Shown here: positions 1 through 9,948 of the stretch, piece by piece
How positions within the stretch are numbered: position 1 is the stretch's first letter
Layout of the letters: every line of letters starts with the position of its first letter
Source: Paenibacillus sp. TCA20
GTDB lineage: Bacteria; Bacillota; Bacilli; Paenibacillales; Paenibacillaceae
DNA: 64,000 bases
Direction of reading: 5' to 3'
Assembly (NCBI RefSeq): GCF_000732325.1
Contig: NZ_BBIW01000004.1
Coordinates: 310,001 to 374,000, forward strand
Notes under the pieces: model-generated
What the model saw: only the letters and a program-made list of their open reading frames with translations
Told to the model about the DNA's origin: nothing
Databases searched by the model: none
Made by a program: the position numbers and the translations under genes

Positions 1-111
1 AAGATATACAGCCAGGCTTATTATCATGGCAGCAGGTGGCAGTCACCTGTTCAGAGCGCATTTGTTGATGTGCTGCGGCGGGAGTTTGCTGTGCCTGTGA
101 GAGACGTGTGA
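1..111 (+). CDS. C-terminal fragment of a regulator, possibly LysR family
   Basis: Frame 1 is open from the first base to a TGA at 109-111 and encodes the last 36 residues of a protein whose start lies outside the window. The tail contains a segment of the form SPVQSAFVDVLRREF, which resembles the closing helix of LysR-type effector domains (SPAAQAFLELLREEF-like). That resemblance is the only evidence for the family, so the assignment is tentative. No terminator hairpin is obvious before the next promoter. Confidence 0.4.
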   Translation, partial: KIYSQAYYHGSRWQSPVQSAFVDVLRREFAVPVRDV

Positions 112-185
112 ATACTTTTCCATATACAAACACAAAGAATGTAACGCTTAAAGGCGGGTACATTCGTTTTTTTTACAAAAAGAGG

Positions 186-233
186 TTGACTTGGTATGAG
201 CTTAGTTTGTATAGTGTGTATAAAGATATATAC
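186..233 (+). promoter_or_regulatory. Promoter with GntR/YtrA-type operator
   Basis: A -35 TTGACT (186-191) and -10 TATAGT (210-215) are separated by 18 nt. Immediately downstream is an imperfect dyad, GTGTATA-AAGA-TATATAC (216-233), with further matching bases outside it. Its position across the transcription start suits a repressor, and YtrA-type GntR proteins bind operators of this general form. The GntR gene at 1064 is therefore the likely autoregulator of the operon. Confidence 0.6.
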
Positions 234-270
234 AGTAATCACACCTGGAATGGTGAGGAGGATATACAGC

Positions 271-990
271 ATGAGTTCGAAAGTAAGGAAGCAAGCTTGG
301 TGGATGACGAGGCAGGAAATGGGGCGAGATTGGCTTCAATGGATCTGGACTCTGTTGTTCACAGCGTATGCGGCAATTATGTGCGGCGCCTCCATGCATG
401 AAGCACTGAAGGATAAAGGCTATACGTTAATGGGAGATAACTTTTTTCTTATTTTTGTTCCATTCTTAGGCTTTTTCTTCTCAAGAAGGTCCTTTCGTTA
501 TTTACAGGAAGATTCATATACACAAATGCTTGCTTATATGAGACGGATTCCTGTTCCTGTGGATGCCCTTCTCTTGAATCGTATCATTCAAATGCTGATC
601 ACTTTTGTAATTAACGGAATTGCATTCTTCAGCTTGATCTATACAGCAGCTCTTCGAGGAGAGCAATTTGGACTATCGGGGGTCCTGGCGTTCACAATCA
701 TGTGGATTGGGTACGGGCTGTTCATTAACTCGATCTACTTCTACTGGGAATTTAATTGCAGCGGCAAGCGATATTTTGTTCAAACCATGGCTCTGATGCT
801 ATTCACTCTGCTCGTATCATTGCTAGCTGCGATGTTCGACCAGAATTTGATTAAAATTACACTTCAGCAAAGTGCGGATTATGGTTTATTATCGCCGATG
901 ATGTGGGGGATACTGCTCATCGCTGGAGCCAGTCTTACGATCAGCTTCAAGTTGACTCGTAGACAATTGTTACAAAGGGATTTGAGTTAA
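271..990 (+). CDS. ABC-2 type membrane protein (permease subunit), first gene of GntR-ABC operon
   Basis: A 239-residue polytopic membrane protein. The start is ATG at 271 because TGAGGAGGA lies at 254-262; an upstream in-frame ATG at 196 lacks a ribosome site and would overlap the operator. About six hydrophobic segments are visible after a basic N terminus (KVRKQAWWMTRQEMGRDW), a layout common to membrane subunits of bacitracin/acetoin-type (Ytr, Bcr) ABC exporters. It has no ATPase motifs. The gene is followed by a GntR regulator and two ATPase genes, so it most likely forms the membrane part of the transporter energised by the 1468 ATPase. The substrate cannot be read from sequence. Confidence 0.65.
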   Translation: MSSKVRKQAWWMTRQEMGRDWLQWIWTLLFTAYAAIMCGASMHEALKDKGYTLMGDNFFLIFVPFLGFFFSRRSFRYLQEDSYTQMLAYMRRIPVPVDALLLNRIIQMLITFVINGIAFFSLIYTAALRGEQFGLSGVLAFTIMWIGYGLFINSIYFYWEFNCSGKRYFVQTMALMLFTLLVSLLAAMFDQNLIKITLQQSADYGLLSPMMWGILLIAGASLTISFKLTRRQLLQRDLS

Positions 991-1063
991 GGAAGCAGGA
1001 CGGAGACGAACAAATGAGAACAATGAAGGATGAACCTATACAGGCTGAGGGGGTGCGCAACCT

Positions 1064-1471
1064 GTGAATATACCTATTCAAATTAACGAGAACAGTGCGG
1101 AGCCCTTGTACCATCAGATTGAAAGTCAGCTACGTTCACTAATTATATCCGGTCAGGTTAAGGAGGGAACGCTATTGCCGTCTATTCGTGAATTCGCAGG
1201 CAGTCTAAGCTGCAGTGTAATTACCGTGCGAAGAGTGTATCAGGATCTGGAGAATGAAGGGCTTCTTCGTACAAAACAAGGCACGGGTACTTTTGTAGCT
1301 GAAGTCGGCATGAAGGAGCGAAACGAGTTCAAGCTGACGGCAGTTAAGGATGCGCTTGTTCAGGCAGCCAAGGTTGGCATCTCCGTTGGCAGTACGAAGG
1401 AAGAGCTGGCCGCATGGTTTAGTGAGGTGCTCCGTGAGGTCTACGATGGTAAGGAGGAGAAGCAGTCATGA
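1064..1471 (+). CDS. GntR-family transcriptional regulator, YtrA-like
   Basis: A 135-residue regulator with an N-terminal winged helix-turn-helix (residues 5-75; LYHQIESQLRSLI, LPSIREFAGSL, VRRVYQDLENEG, GTGTFVAE) and only a short C-terminal helical tail. The short tail is the hallmark of the YtrA subfamily, which controls ABC exporter operons and responds to cell-envelope antibiotics in Bacillus. The start is GTG 1064, preceded by GAGGGGG. Its stop overlaps the next ATPase start (ATGA), so the two are translationally coupled. It probably represses the promoter at 186-233. The ligand is unknown. Confidence 0.85.
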   Translation: MNIPIQINENSAEPLYHQIESQLRSLIISGQVKEGTLLPSIREFAGSLSCSVITVRRVYQDLENEGLLRTKQGTGTFVAEVGMKERNEFKLTAVKDALVQAAKVGISVGSTKEELAAWFSEVLREVYDGKEEKQS

Positions 1472-2391
1472 CAGAAGCTCCCGTAATAACAATGAAAGAG
1501 GTATATAAATCCCGAAAAGAGAAAACGATCGGGCCCATTAATATGGAGCTGGCCGAGGGATATATATATGCCATAGTAGGTCATAACGGATCGGGCAAGA
1601 GCACGCTGCTCAATATGCTGCAGAAGATTGTCATGCCTGATTCGGGGAGGATCCTCTGGTACGGAAGTGAAGTGGAAGGAGAGCTTCCACCAGAGCTTCG
1701 AGAGAAGATCAGTTCGGTAACAGAGAAATCCATTCTAGATGAAGATCATATGACGGCAATGGAAGCGGCTGAATTTCGGGCTTATTGGTATCCCAATTGG
1801 AACCAAGGTTTGTTCGAAGAACTGCTGAGCAAGTTTGAGGTTCCTACCAAGTCCAAGCTGAAGAAGATGTCGAAGGGGGAGCGCAGGAAGTATGAAATTG
1901 CAGCAGCGCTGGCCGTACAGCCTAGGCTGCTCATCCTGGATGAACCTTCTTCGGGACTGGACCCCTTCTCTTGGAAGCAGATGATAATAGAACTCCAGCG
2001 CTATATGGATCTAGGGAATACGACTGTCATCATTGCAACTCATATCCTTGATGAAATCCGTCGGCTTGCTGACTATATTATCCTCATGCATCGAGGGCAT
2101 ACCCTCGGGATGGTGGAGAAAGATCTGCTTCTGGACAGCTGGAGAGAAATTTGGTACGAGGGTGATATGAAGCCGGCGCATCTGCCGGGAGTTGTGGATT
2201 GGTCAGAGGAGACTGGGCGTATCCGCCGTATTGTGACGACACATACGAGCGACGTCATGGAAATTCTATCCGAATCCGGCATTACACCAGTGAAGGCCCG
2301 AATTCTAGAGCTGGATGAAATATTGGCCTATTGGATTGAAGGATATGGTCCGACAGGCTGGGAGACGAAAAAGGGGGAGAAGATACGATGA
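1468..2391 (+). CDS. ABC transporter ATP-binding protein
   Basis: A 307-residue ATPase. The Walker A is GHNGSGKST (near residue 38), the signature is MSKGERRK, the Walker B is LLILDEPSSGLDP, and an H-loop follows in IIATH. The C-terminal 90 residues are an accessory region typical of drug or peptide exporters. The gene overlaps both neighbours by 4 nt (ATGA), which indicates tight co-translation with the GntR regulator and the second ATPase. The likely membrane partner is the protein at 271-990. Bacitracin-type resistance or envelope-stress relief is a reasonable guess from the YtrA context but is not shown by the sequence. Confidence 0.88.
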   Translation: MTEAPVITMKEVYKSRKEKTIGPINMELAEGYIYAIVGHNGSGKSTLLNMLQKIVMPDSGRILWYGSEVEGELPPELREKISSVTEKSILDEDHMTAMEAAEFRAYWYPNWNQGLFEELLSKFEVPTKSKLKKMSKGERRKYEIAAALAVQPRLLILDEPSSGLDPFSWKQMIIELQRYMDLGNTTVIIATHILDEIRRLADYIILMHRGHTLGMVEKDLLLDSWREIWYEGDMKPAHLPGVVDWSEETGRIRRIVTTHTSDVMEILSESGITPVKARILELDEILAYWIEGYGPTGWETKKGEKIR

Positions 2392-3290
2392 ATCGATTAG
2401 AACTGAGCCAAGTAATGAAGCAGTACGGAGACAAGACAGCGGTAAACGGCGTAACACTCACAGTAGGCGAAGGAGAAATATACGGCCTGCTTGGTGCCAA
2501 CGGAGCGGGGAAGACAACAACGATGCGCATGGTGCTGGGGCTAATCTACCCTGACGGCGGAGATATTTTGTACAACGGCAAAAAATACAGCCCTGAATTG
2601 CAGCATATGATGGGTTATCTGCCCGAAGAGCGCGGAATGTATCCAAAGGTCAAGGTCAGTGAGCAGATTAACTATCTGGGCAGGCTGCGCGGTATGAATG
2701 CAAAGGACGCGGATCAGAGCCTACGATACTGGCTGGAGCGGTTCGAAGTCCCCGAGTACTACGATAAACGGATCGAAGAGTTGTCCAAAGGGAATCAGCA
2801 GAAGATGGGCTTTATCGCTGCTGTCGTGCATAATCCGCAAATATTGATCCTCGATGAAGCGTTCAGTGGACTGGATCCGGTTAATGTCGAGCTGCTCAAA
2901 GCGACGGTCAAGGAGCTTCGGGATCAAGGCACCTCGATTCTGTTCTCAACCCACCGGATGGAGCATGTGGAAGAGCTGTGTAAGAACATCACCATTCTCC
3001 ATCGTTCGAACACGGTCGTGCAGGGGAATATACAGGAGGTCAAATCACGGTATCCGCGGGAGCATGTGCGTCTTGTAACAACGGATAGATTGAACGGACT
3101 TGAGAAGATTGCAGGCGTAACTCGTGTAGAAGAGATGGATAAAGGATATCTGATCACAATCTCTTCCTCCGATGCGGCTCAATTGATTCTGCAAAAAGCA
3201 CTCCAGGAATCGACGGTCGAGCATTTTGAGATTAAAGAACCTACGCTTAACCAAATCTTTATCAAGGAGGTAGGAACCGGACATGAATAA
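2388..3290 (+). CDS. ABC transporter ATP-binding protein, NatA/YhaQ-like
   Basis: A 300-residue ATPase with Walker A GANGAGKTT, signature LSKGNQQK and Walker B ILILDEAFSGLDP, then the H-loop FSTHRM. The alanine after DE, in place of the usual proline, is common in the NatA/YhaQ branch. The C-terminal part after about residue 210 matches the DUF4162-like tail of that branch. The start overlaps the previous stop (ATGA) and the 3' end overlaps the NatB-like permease by 8 nt. NatA/NatB exports Na+ in Bacillus; relatives handle other substrates, so the substrate is left open. Confidence 0.88.
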   Translation: MNRLELSQVMKQYGDKTAVNGVTLTVGEGEIYGLLGANGAGKTTTMRMVLGLIYPDGGDILYNGKKYSPELQHMMGYLPEERGMYPKVKVSEQINYLGRLRGMNAKDADQSLRYWLERFEVPEYYDKRIEELSKGNQQKMGFIAAVVHNPQILILDEAFSGLDPVNVELLKATVKELRDQGTSILFSTHRMEHVEELCKNITILHRSNTVVQGNIQEVKSRYPREHVRLVTTDRLNGLEKIAGVTRVEEMDKGYLITISSSDAAQLILQKALQESTVEHFEIKEPTLNQIFIKEVGTGHE

Positions 3291-4590
3291 ACTCGGGACG
3301 ATTATCGGTTTTACTTACAAGCAGAAGGCCAAGACGAAGGCTTTTAAAATAACGACATTGATTCTGGCTATACTGATGACCATCGGCATGAATATCCCTT
3401 ATGTAATTGATATGTTTGCAGGCAATGACGGAGAGAGTGGGGGCAATGCTCCCGCCGATATCCCGGCGATCGGGCTTGTCGTGGGTGAGCAGCAGGCATC
3501 GGCTCAGGCGCTTGAGGAGTTTGTGGCCAGTCAGCAGGTGCCGGCTCTCCACTTCATAACCTATGAACAGGCAGATGCGCCAGAGCTCAAGACAGACCTC
3601 GCGGATGAAGTGATTGAGGGATATGTTGAGCTGCATGCTGCAGGAGACGGTACAGCACCAATGGCTACCTATTATGCAGAGGATGCGAATCCGTCCCCGG
3701 CAGTCATGACAACCATTCAAACTGGATTGCAAAATGCAAAGACCAAATCGATCGTACAGGATGCGCTTAGTCCTGAGCAGATTGAAGCGATCAGCGTACC
3801 GGCTGTCGTTGATGTTCAGGAGGTAAGCGTGGAAGAGGATGCTGCAGCTGGTTCTGGAGCAGATGTGGAAAGTGCAGCTGTTGATTATATCTTTGTATAT
3901 GTACTTATGATACTGTTCTTCTTCTCGATCATTATGACCGGAAATATGATTGCTTCTGAAATTACGGCAGAGAAGAGCTCGCGGATTATGGAGATTCTTA
4001 TTACGAGCGTATCGCCGCTGACACAAATGTTTGGCAAAATCATCGGGATCTTCCTGCTCAGCCTGACGCAGATCGGAATCTTCGGACTTGTGATCTTCGG
4101 AAACTTGATGCTGCCGCATAATATCGAGCTGCTTCGCAGTATTGATATCGACCTGTCCACTATGAATCTGGATGTACTGATCTATGGATTCTTATTCTAT
4201 ATTCTGGGCTTCTTCCTGTATGCGGTTCTGTTCGCAGCCATCGGCTCCATTGTCAGCCGTACCGAAGAGCTGGGCCAGGCGCTGACACCAATGACGATGC
4301 TGTCCTTAGTTGCTTTTTATATTGGAATCTTCAGCCTTAGTACGCCGAACAGCCTGCTCGTGCAAATCTCAAGCTTCGTTCCGTTTACTTCTCCAACGGT
4401 GATGATTCTTCGAATCGGTATGGGTGAAATTGCGGTATGGGAAATCTGGGTGTCGCTCATCCTTCTGGTTGCGTCGATTCTGGTGTTCGGCTGGTTGTCG
4501 GCCAAGATCTATCGCACCGGGGTACTGATGTATGGCAAACGCCCTAGTATCAAGGAGCTTAGAAAAGCGATGAAGGCTTATAAGATCTAA
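3283..4590 (+). CDS. ABC-2 permease, NatB/YhaP-like
   Basis: A 435-residue permease with one N-terminal membrane helix (about 20-42), a large outside loop of some 150 residues rich in Ala/Glu/Asp, and five C-terminal helices from about residue 205. The conserved segment ITAEKSSRIMEILITSV just after the second helix is the family hallmark of ABC-2 permeases of the NatB/YhaP group. It overlaps the ATPase gene by 8 nt and should form the exporter with it. It ends the overlapping part of the operon; the next gene lies 43 nt on. Confidence 0.85.
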   Translation: MNKLGTIIGFTYKQKAKTKAFKITTLILAILMTIGMNIPYVIDMFAGNDGESGGNAPADIPAIGLVVGEQQASAQALEEFVASQQVPALHFITYEQADAPELKTDLADEVIEGYVELHAAGDGTAPMATYYAEDANPSPAVMTTIQTGLQNAKTKSIVQDALSPEQIEAISVPAVVDVQEVSVEEDAAAGSGADVESAAVDYIFVYVLMILFFFSIIMTGNMIASEITAEKSSRIMEILITSVSPLTQMFGKIIGIFLLSLTQIGIFGLVIFGNLMLPHNIELLRSIDIDLSTMNLDVLIYGFLFYILGFFLYAVLFAAIGSIVSRTEELGQALTPMTMLSLVAFYIGIFSLSTPNSLLVQISSFVPFTSPTVMILRIGMGEIAVWEIWVSLILLVASILVFGWLSAKIYRTGVLMYGKRPSIKELRKAMKAYKI

Positions 4591-4633
4591 TGGAAGCAGA
4601 ATTCAACAAATATTAGAAAAGGATGATGGCAAG

Positions 4634-5116
4634 TTGGAACAATTTTTGCAACAGCTGCAAGATTCGAATCCGATATTACAATTCCTGGGGGTTATGCTCG
4701 TAGGAATGATCCCCTTTCTCGAAGGATACTTTGCCGTACCTGTAGGGATTGCGGTCGGGTTCCCTGCAGTGATGACGATCGTAGCGGCAATCGTCGGAAA
4801 CTGGATCTCGGTTATGGTTGTTATCCTGGCTAGTGATCGCGTAAGGCAGTGGCTGCAAGGAAGAAAATCGTCCGAACGTAAACAAGAAAAACAAAATAAA
4901 CGTCTAGAACGCGGACAGAATCTATTCCAAAAGTACGGTGTTCCCGGAGTGTCGCTTCTAGGTCCTTTGTTGATCGGAGACCATATCGCGGCATTAGTCT
5001 GTATCGCGTCGGGTGCATCGAAACGATATGTGATGATTTGGCAGACGATTGCCATCGTCGTATGGGCTGTCGGAATGGGGATTCTGGTGCTGTTAGGAAT
5101 AAATGTTATAAAGTAA
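4634..5116 (+). CDS. Small multidrug export family protein
   Basis: A 160-residue membrane protein of the small multidrug export (PF06695-like) family. Helices lie near residues 15-35, 40-65, 105-130 and 135-158, with a basic, coiled-coil-like cytoplasmic loop (GRKSSERKQEKQNKRLERG) between. The motif IPFLEGYFAVPVGIA near the N terminus and LLGPLLIGDHIAAL further on are typical. Start is TTG 4634 with AAAAGGA at 4616-4622; the ATGs at 4623 and 4626 are out of frame. It may be transcribed with the ABC operon, and a strong terminator follows. The transport function of the family is poorly established. Confidence 0.75.
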   Translation: MEQFLQQLQDSNPILQFLGVMLVGMIPFLEGYFAVPVGIAVGFPAVMTIVAAIVGNWISVMVVILASDRVRQWLQGRKSSERKQEKQNKRLERGQNLFQKYGVPGVSLLGPLLIGDHIAALVCIASGASKRYVMIWQTIAIVVWAVGMGILVLLGINVIK

Positions 5117-5129
5117 ATCTAAGGGAATA

Positions 5130-5184
5130 GAAGAGAACCCTTGATTCATTGCAAGCATGGATGTATCGAGGGTTCTCTTCTTTA
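5130..5184 (+). terminator. Intrinsic terminator after ABC/Smr-like operon
   Basis: The 12-bp arms GAAGAGAACCCT (5130-5141) and AGGGTTCTCTTC (5169-5180) pair perfectly, the loop can pair further, and TTT follows. The rest of the gap to 5424 is AT-rich with no convincing gene. Confidence 0.8.
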
Positions 5185-5424
5185 CTCTGAAACGTATGTT
5201 AGTAGATTGAAGCAGCTAAAGATATTATGAAATTGATTCTACTGAAGTTCATTTTATATAATATTAAGGAAGAGTAGACAGTAAAGAGCAACCAAACGAA
5301 GAAGCTAATAGAGAATTGTTTCTAAATAAGCCTATTGGTATGTACGCAATTGTAATAAAAGAAACCAACAAAATTGCAGAGAGAAATGGTTAATAACTTA
5401 TTTTTAAAAGAGGAGTGGCTCACT

Positions 5425-5961
5425 TTGAGAAGCGACAACATACATATTAGATATATTTCCGTCGATGACGCCGCTGGACTACTCCAGTTGCAGAAAGAGA
5501 ACCGTAATTTTTTTGAAAGCTACGCTCCTACACGTACGGACGATTTTTATACGATGGAAGGACAGCTTAATCGTATCCAAAAGCAGGTCGAAAATAGGCG
5601 GAATGACCAAGCATATGATTTTGGGATCTTTACAAACTCCGATAATATGTTAGTGGGGACGGTCAGCCTTTTCCAAGTGATGAGGGGCCCTCTTCAAAGT
5701 GCATATATCGGATATGACTTAGATCAAAAAAATAACGGTAGAGGCTATACAACAGAGGCTGTTCGGCTAGCCGTGGACTATGGCTTCAATGAATTGAAAT
5801 TACATAGAATTGAAGCAGGGGCAATGACGCATAATATCGCTTCAATTCGAGTGCTTGAGAAGGTTGGCTTTCAAAAAGAGGGCATCGCTCGACAGAATGT
5901 TCATATTAATGGAAAATGGGAGGATCATCAGATCCTCGCAATCCTTAACCCACGCAGTTAG
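5425..5961 (+). CDS. GNAT acetyltransferase, RimJ/RimL-like
   Basis: A 178-residue acetyltransferase. It begins with the first strand IHIRYISVDDA, has FFESY near residue 30 as in ribosomal-protein acetyltransferases, an acetyl-CoA pocket region IGYDLDQKNNGRGYTTEAV (Q/RxxGxG/A type), and the closing LHRIEAGAMTHNIASIRVLEKVGFQKEG that is diagnostic of RimJ/RimL/YdaF proteins. I chose TTG 5425 because AAAAGAGGAG at 5406-5414 is correctly spaced; longer in-frame starts exist at 5374 (TTG) and 5386 (ATG) without good ribosome sites. The substrate may be an N-terminal amine of a ribosomal protein or a small molecule. Confidence 0.82.
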   Translation: MRSDNIHIRYISVDDAAGLLQLQKENRNFFESYAPTRTDDFYTMEGQLNRIQKQVENRRNDQAYDFGIFTNSDNMLVGTVSLFQVMRGPLQSAYIGYDLDQKNNGRGYTTEAVRLAVDYGFNELKLHRIEAGAMTHNIASIRVLEKVGFQKEGIARQNVHINGKWEDHQILAILNPRS

Positions 5962-6075
5962 TTCTTTAAAAAGGGAGTATTGCGTCCATAAACCTTAACC
6001 TTCATAGAATATATTACTTTGTTGGCCATTATCATATGATAGATTTACGAAAGATAATCAGAGATCCAAAAAAGC

Positions 6076-6105
6076 AAAAGGCTTCCAATATCGGAAGCCT
6101 TTTTT
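6076..6105 (+). terminator. Intrinsic terminator after GNAT gene
   Basis: The arms AAAAGGCTTCC (6076-6086) and GGAAGCCTTTT (6093-6103) pair perfectly around a 6-nt loop and run into T residues. The purine-rich left arm also allows it to act for the opposite strand, where the TetR gene ends. Confidence 0.85.
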
Positions 6106-6225
6106 GTATTTCTTTGCTAAGCTGGTGAATGCTTTGTTAGTCCGTCCTGATCGCTCGCTGCTGTAGCCATGTATCTGATGAAGAACCCAATAGCACTATG
6201 ATCTAATGGAGGAGATTTCGCAGCA

Positions 6226-6849
6226 CTAAGAATTAGGATGAACTTCTCTGGAAAGTGTAGATGAATTACTACTAGGCCAGGTAGAGAGAGCCTGCTCAGC
6301 CACAGCCTCTAGCATATTGCGGCTGAAGCCAGCTTTGGCTTGAACAGCCATACCATGGAGCACAGCCATTACGAATGCAGCTAGCACAGTACAGTTCGCC
6401 GTTTCCGGTAAATCTCCCTCCTTCTTTGCCCGCTCTAAACGATCACGCAGCGAAGCTTCTCCATCGGCACGCGCATTAATCAGTGCACGTCGAATAGGTT
6501 CGGCATCGTCTGAGCCAGCCAAGTCACCGTGTACATATAAACATCCCTTATGATCCGGGTAACGAGTTTGCAATTCTGCGGCACCGCGAAAGATGTGTGC
6601 GACTACCTCCCGTGAGGTCGGCAGTTCCATTGCTGTTGGAAAGAAATCATGATAATGCTTGTAATAACGCTCAAGAGCTCGGAGGAACAAAGCCTCCTTG
6701 TTGCCAAACGCTGAGTAAAGCGCGGGGCGTTCAACACCCGTGGCCTGCGTTAGGTCAGTGTACGACGCGCCCTCGTAGCCTTTGCGCCAAAAAACGCAAA
6801 GTGCTGCGTCCAATGCCTGATCCACATCGAATTCGCGGTTACGTCCCAT
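6226..6849 (-). CDS. TetR/AcrR family regulator
   Basis: A 207-residue regulator. Residues 1-50 form the TetR DNA-binding domain (ALDAALCVFWRKGYEGASYTDL, then GVERPALYSAFGNKEALFLRAL). The C-terminal domain has a conserved GCLYVHGDLAG stretch and a helix near the end (AAFVMAVLHGMAVQAKAG), as seen in regulators of oxidoreductase genes. The ribosome site GAGGTGATC precedes the ATG. It is transcribed away from the SDR gene at 7419 and probably controls it, a frequent arrangement; the ligand is unknown. Confidence 0.88.
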   Translation of the reverse strand: MGRNREFDVDQALDAALCVFWRKGYEGASYTDLTQATGVERPALYSAFGNKEALFLRALERYYKHYHDFFPTAMELPTSREVVAHIFRGAAELQTRYPDHKGCLYVHGDLAGSDDAEPIRRALINARADGEASLRDRLERAKKEGDLPETANCTVLAAFVMAVLHGMAVQAKAGFSRNMLEAVAEQALSTWPSSNSSTLSREVHPNS

Positions 6850-7185
6850 CAGTCAGATCACCTCAATATGTTTTATAACGATTGATATTAAATTGTTTCC
6901 TATCCAATTATTATCTTCATACTCCACATTATCATAACACACGTTACAAAATGCAGCCAGCCCACAGGACAAGAAATTGCGTCAGCGCATGTTTGACCAT
7001 AATTTTGAGCTTCTGGATCTTTTGGCATGTATCAGGCGCTATACCCGGCCTGCATTGATAGCATATTTCATCATAAAAACGTATTGTAATCGCCTAATGT
7101 GATACAGCTGACGCCCTTTTAATGGAACAATGACAGTATGTATCAGAATGAAAAATAAACTCGTAACATAATAGTCATTATGATA

Positions 7186-7213
7186 TTGACAATATTTAAT
7201 TGAAGCATATAAT
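7186..7213 (+). promoter_or_regulatory. SDR-gene promoter in the 6850-7418 gap
   Basis: TTGACA (7186-7191) and TATAAT (7208-7213) are 16 nt apart, which implies a leader of about 200 nt before the SDR start at 7419. The rest of the 569-nt gap is AT-rich. It contains a strong ribosome site at 7295-7301 followed by ATG-TAG and a 28-codon frame (7320-7406), described separately. A TetR operator is expected here but I could not find a convincing dyad. Confidence 0.6.
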
Positions 7214-7319
7214 ATAGATTAACTTAATGGTCGTTACTAAATCTACAGTTCATCAGATCGAAGTCGTCCATCGACGTACATAGAGATTCTTTTCAAGGAG
7301 GTTCCTTCATGTAGAAAAC

Positions 7320-7406
7320 ATGGATTTGCTAAAGCGAAGTATGGGATTAGTGCCAGAAGCTATGCTTGAGAAGTTTTTATTAAAGATCGTTCAAATTAAC
7401 TTATAA
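7320..7406 (+). other. Possible 28-codon leader ORF before SDR gene
   Basis: ATG at 7320 opens 28 codons ending in TAA at 7404-7406, and this stop sits within the ribosome site of the SDR gene (ATAAGGAG). The peptide (MDLLKRSMGLVPEAMLEKFL...) is amphipathic and unlike anything I recognise. The perfect AAGGAGG at 7295-7301 is better spaced for the ATG at 7309, which is followed at once by a TAG stop. It may be a gene remnant, a translated leader, or chance. Confidence 0.25.
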
Positions 7407-7418
7407 GGAGTAGATCGT

Positions 7419-8201
7419 ATGTCGACAAGCGAAGGAAGATTCAGTGGTAAGGTTGCTTTGATCACAGGGGCTAGTCGTGGGATGGGGGCTGAAATAGCCA
7501 AAAAATTAGCTGCAGGCGGAGCAGAATTTATAGGCGTTCATTACGCCAGTAATAGGGGGGCTGCTTTTAAAGTTGTTGAAGAGATTAAGGCGTTGGGCTC
7601 AAAGGCTGTAGCTCTGGAAGCAGAATTGACAACTGGTATTTCCGGTGTGAAAAAACTCTGGGCTGCATTTGAAGATGCTGTTGGTTCGGAAATTGGATCT
7701 GTGAAATTGGATATTTTAGTAAATAACGCAGGTATTGCACCGGCCATTCCTTTTGAAGAGACATCAATTGAAACGTTTGAAGATGTTATAGATGTTAATG
7801 TTAAAGCTCCATACTTTCTTACCCAAGCAGCTAGCCCGTTTATGCGAAGCGGTGGTCGAATTATTAACATTTCTACTGGCTTTACTCGTGTTGCCGGTCC
7901 GACGCATTCCATCTATTCAGCTTCGAAGGGAGCCGTGGAGACACTCACTTTAGCGTTAGCTCCGCTTTTTGCATCAAGAGGTATTACGGTTAACGCAGTA
8001 AGACCTGGAACTACAGCTACTGATATGAACAAGGAATGGCTCGCCAACCCAGAAGCTCATGCTGAAGCAGCTTCCATGTCTGCTTTTGGAAGAGTTGGCA
8101 CCACGAAAGACATCGCTGATGTAGTTGCGTTTGTAGCATCTGAGGAGGCACGATGGATCACGGGTCAATTTATTGATGCCACAGGAGGGACCAGGCTCTA
8201 A
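7419..8201 (+). CDS. Short-chain dehydrogenase/reductase (SDR)
   Basis: A 260-residue classical SDR. The N-terminal NAD(P) motif is TGASRGMG (residues 17-24), NNAG follows near 104, and the catalytic Ser-Tyr-Lys set is represented by INISTG and YSASK. The conserved PG turn (VRPGTTATDMN) and the C-terminal ITGQFIDATGG close the fold. This is the 3-oxoacyl-reductase-like subfamily, but many members act on other ketones or alcohols, so the substrate is open. The start ATG has ATAAGGAG. The upstream divergent TetR gene is the probable regulator. Confidence 0.85.
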   Translation: MSTSEGRFSGKVALITGASRGMGAEIAKKLAAGGAEFIGVHYASNRGAAFKVVEEIKALGSKAVALEAELTTGISGVKKLWAAFEDAVGSEIGSVKLDILVNNAGIAPAIPFEETSIETFEDVIDVNVKAPYFLTQAASPFMRSGGRIINISTGFTRVAGPTHSIYSASKGAVETLTLALAPLFASRGITVNAVRPGTTATDMNKEWLANPEAHAEAASMSAFGRVGTTKDIADVVAFVASEEARWITGQFIDATGGTRL

Positions 8202-8298
8202 GTATTCTGCTTGGAACGTTGTTGTCCTTACGCATTGTCCTGTAGTAAGTATGAAGTAAGCGTTAGAAACGATATTTTATTATATCGCTTTAACGCAC

Positions 8299-8331
8299 AA
8301 CAGCTGTTGCCAGTAATCGGCAGCAGCTGTT
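8299..8331. terminator. Bidirectional terminator between SDR gene and gdhA
   Basis: The arms AACAGCTGTTGCC (8299-8311) and GGCAGCAGCTGTT (8319-8331) pair with one G-U, lying between two convergent genes, with TTGTATTCTT after the right arm. It can serve both strands. Confidence 0.65.
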
Positions 8332-8403
8332 TGTATTCTTCATGTTTTTTAAGAGAAGTTTGTATACTCCTCTCATTGGTGCCCTGAGCAATTAGCTCAC
8401 ACG

Positions 8404-9831
<1,428 letters not shown>

Positions 9832-9948
9832 TTACCTATTTCTCTTTATCTGATTGTAGTTTAATATTAAATTCAACTAATTCATCGCTTCAATATATAG
9901 ATAAGATAAAGTTAATGCGTTTTGCGCATAAGGGGAGGGGAGAGTTCC

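Noticed and set aside
2388..3290. Loss of function in the ATPase because the Walker B has DEA instead of DEP
   Set aside because: The catalytic Glu is kept, and the Ala variant is usual in the NatA/YhaQ branch.
3262..4119. Minus-strand 285-codon frame opposite the NatB-like permease
   Set aside because: The product is rich in His, Arg and Cys with no domain and lies antisense to a well-supported gene in a tight operon.
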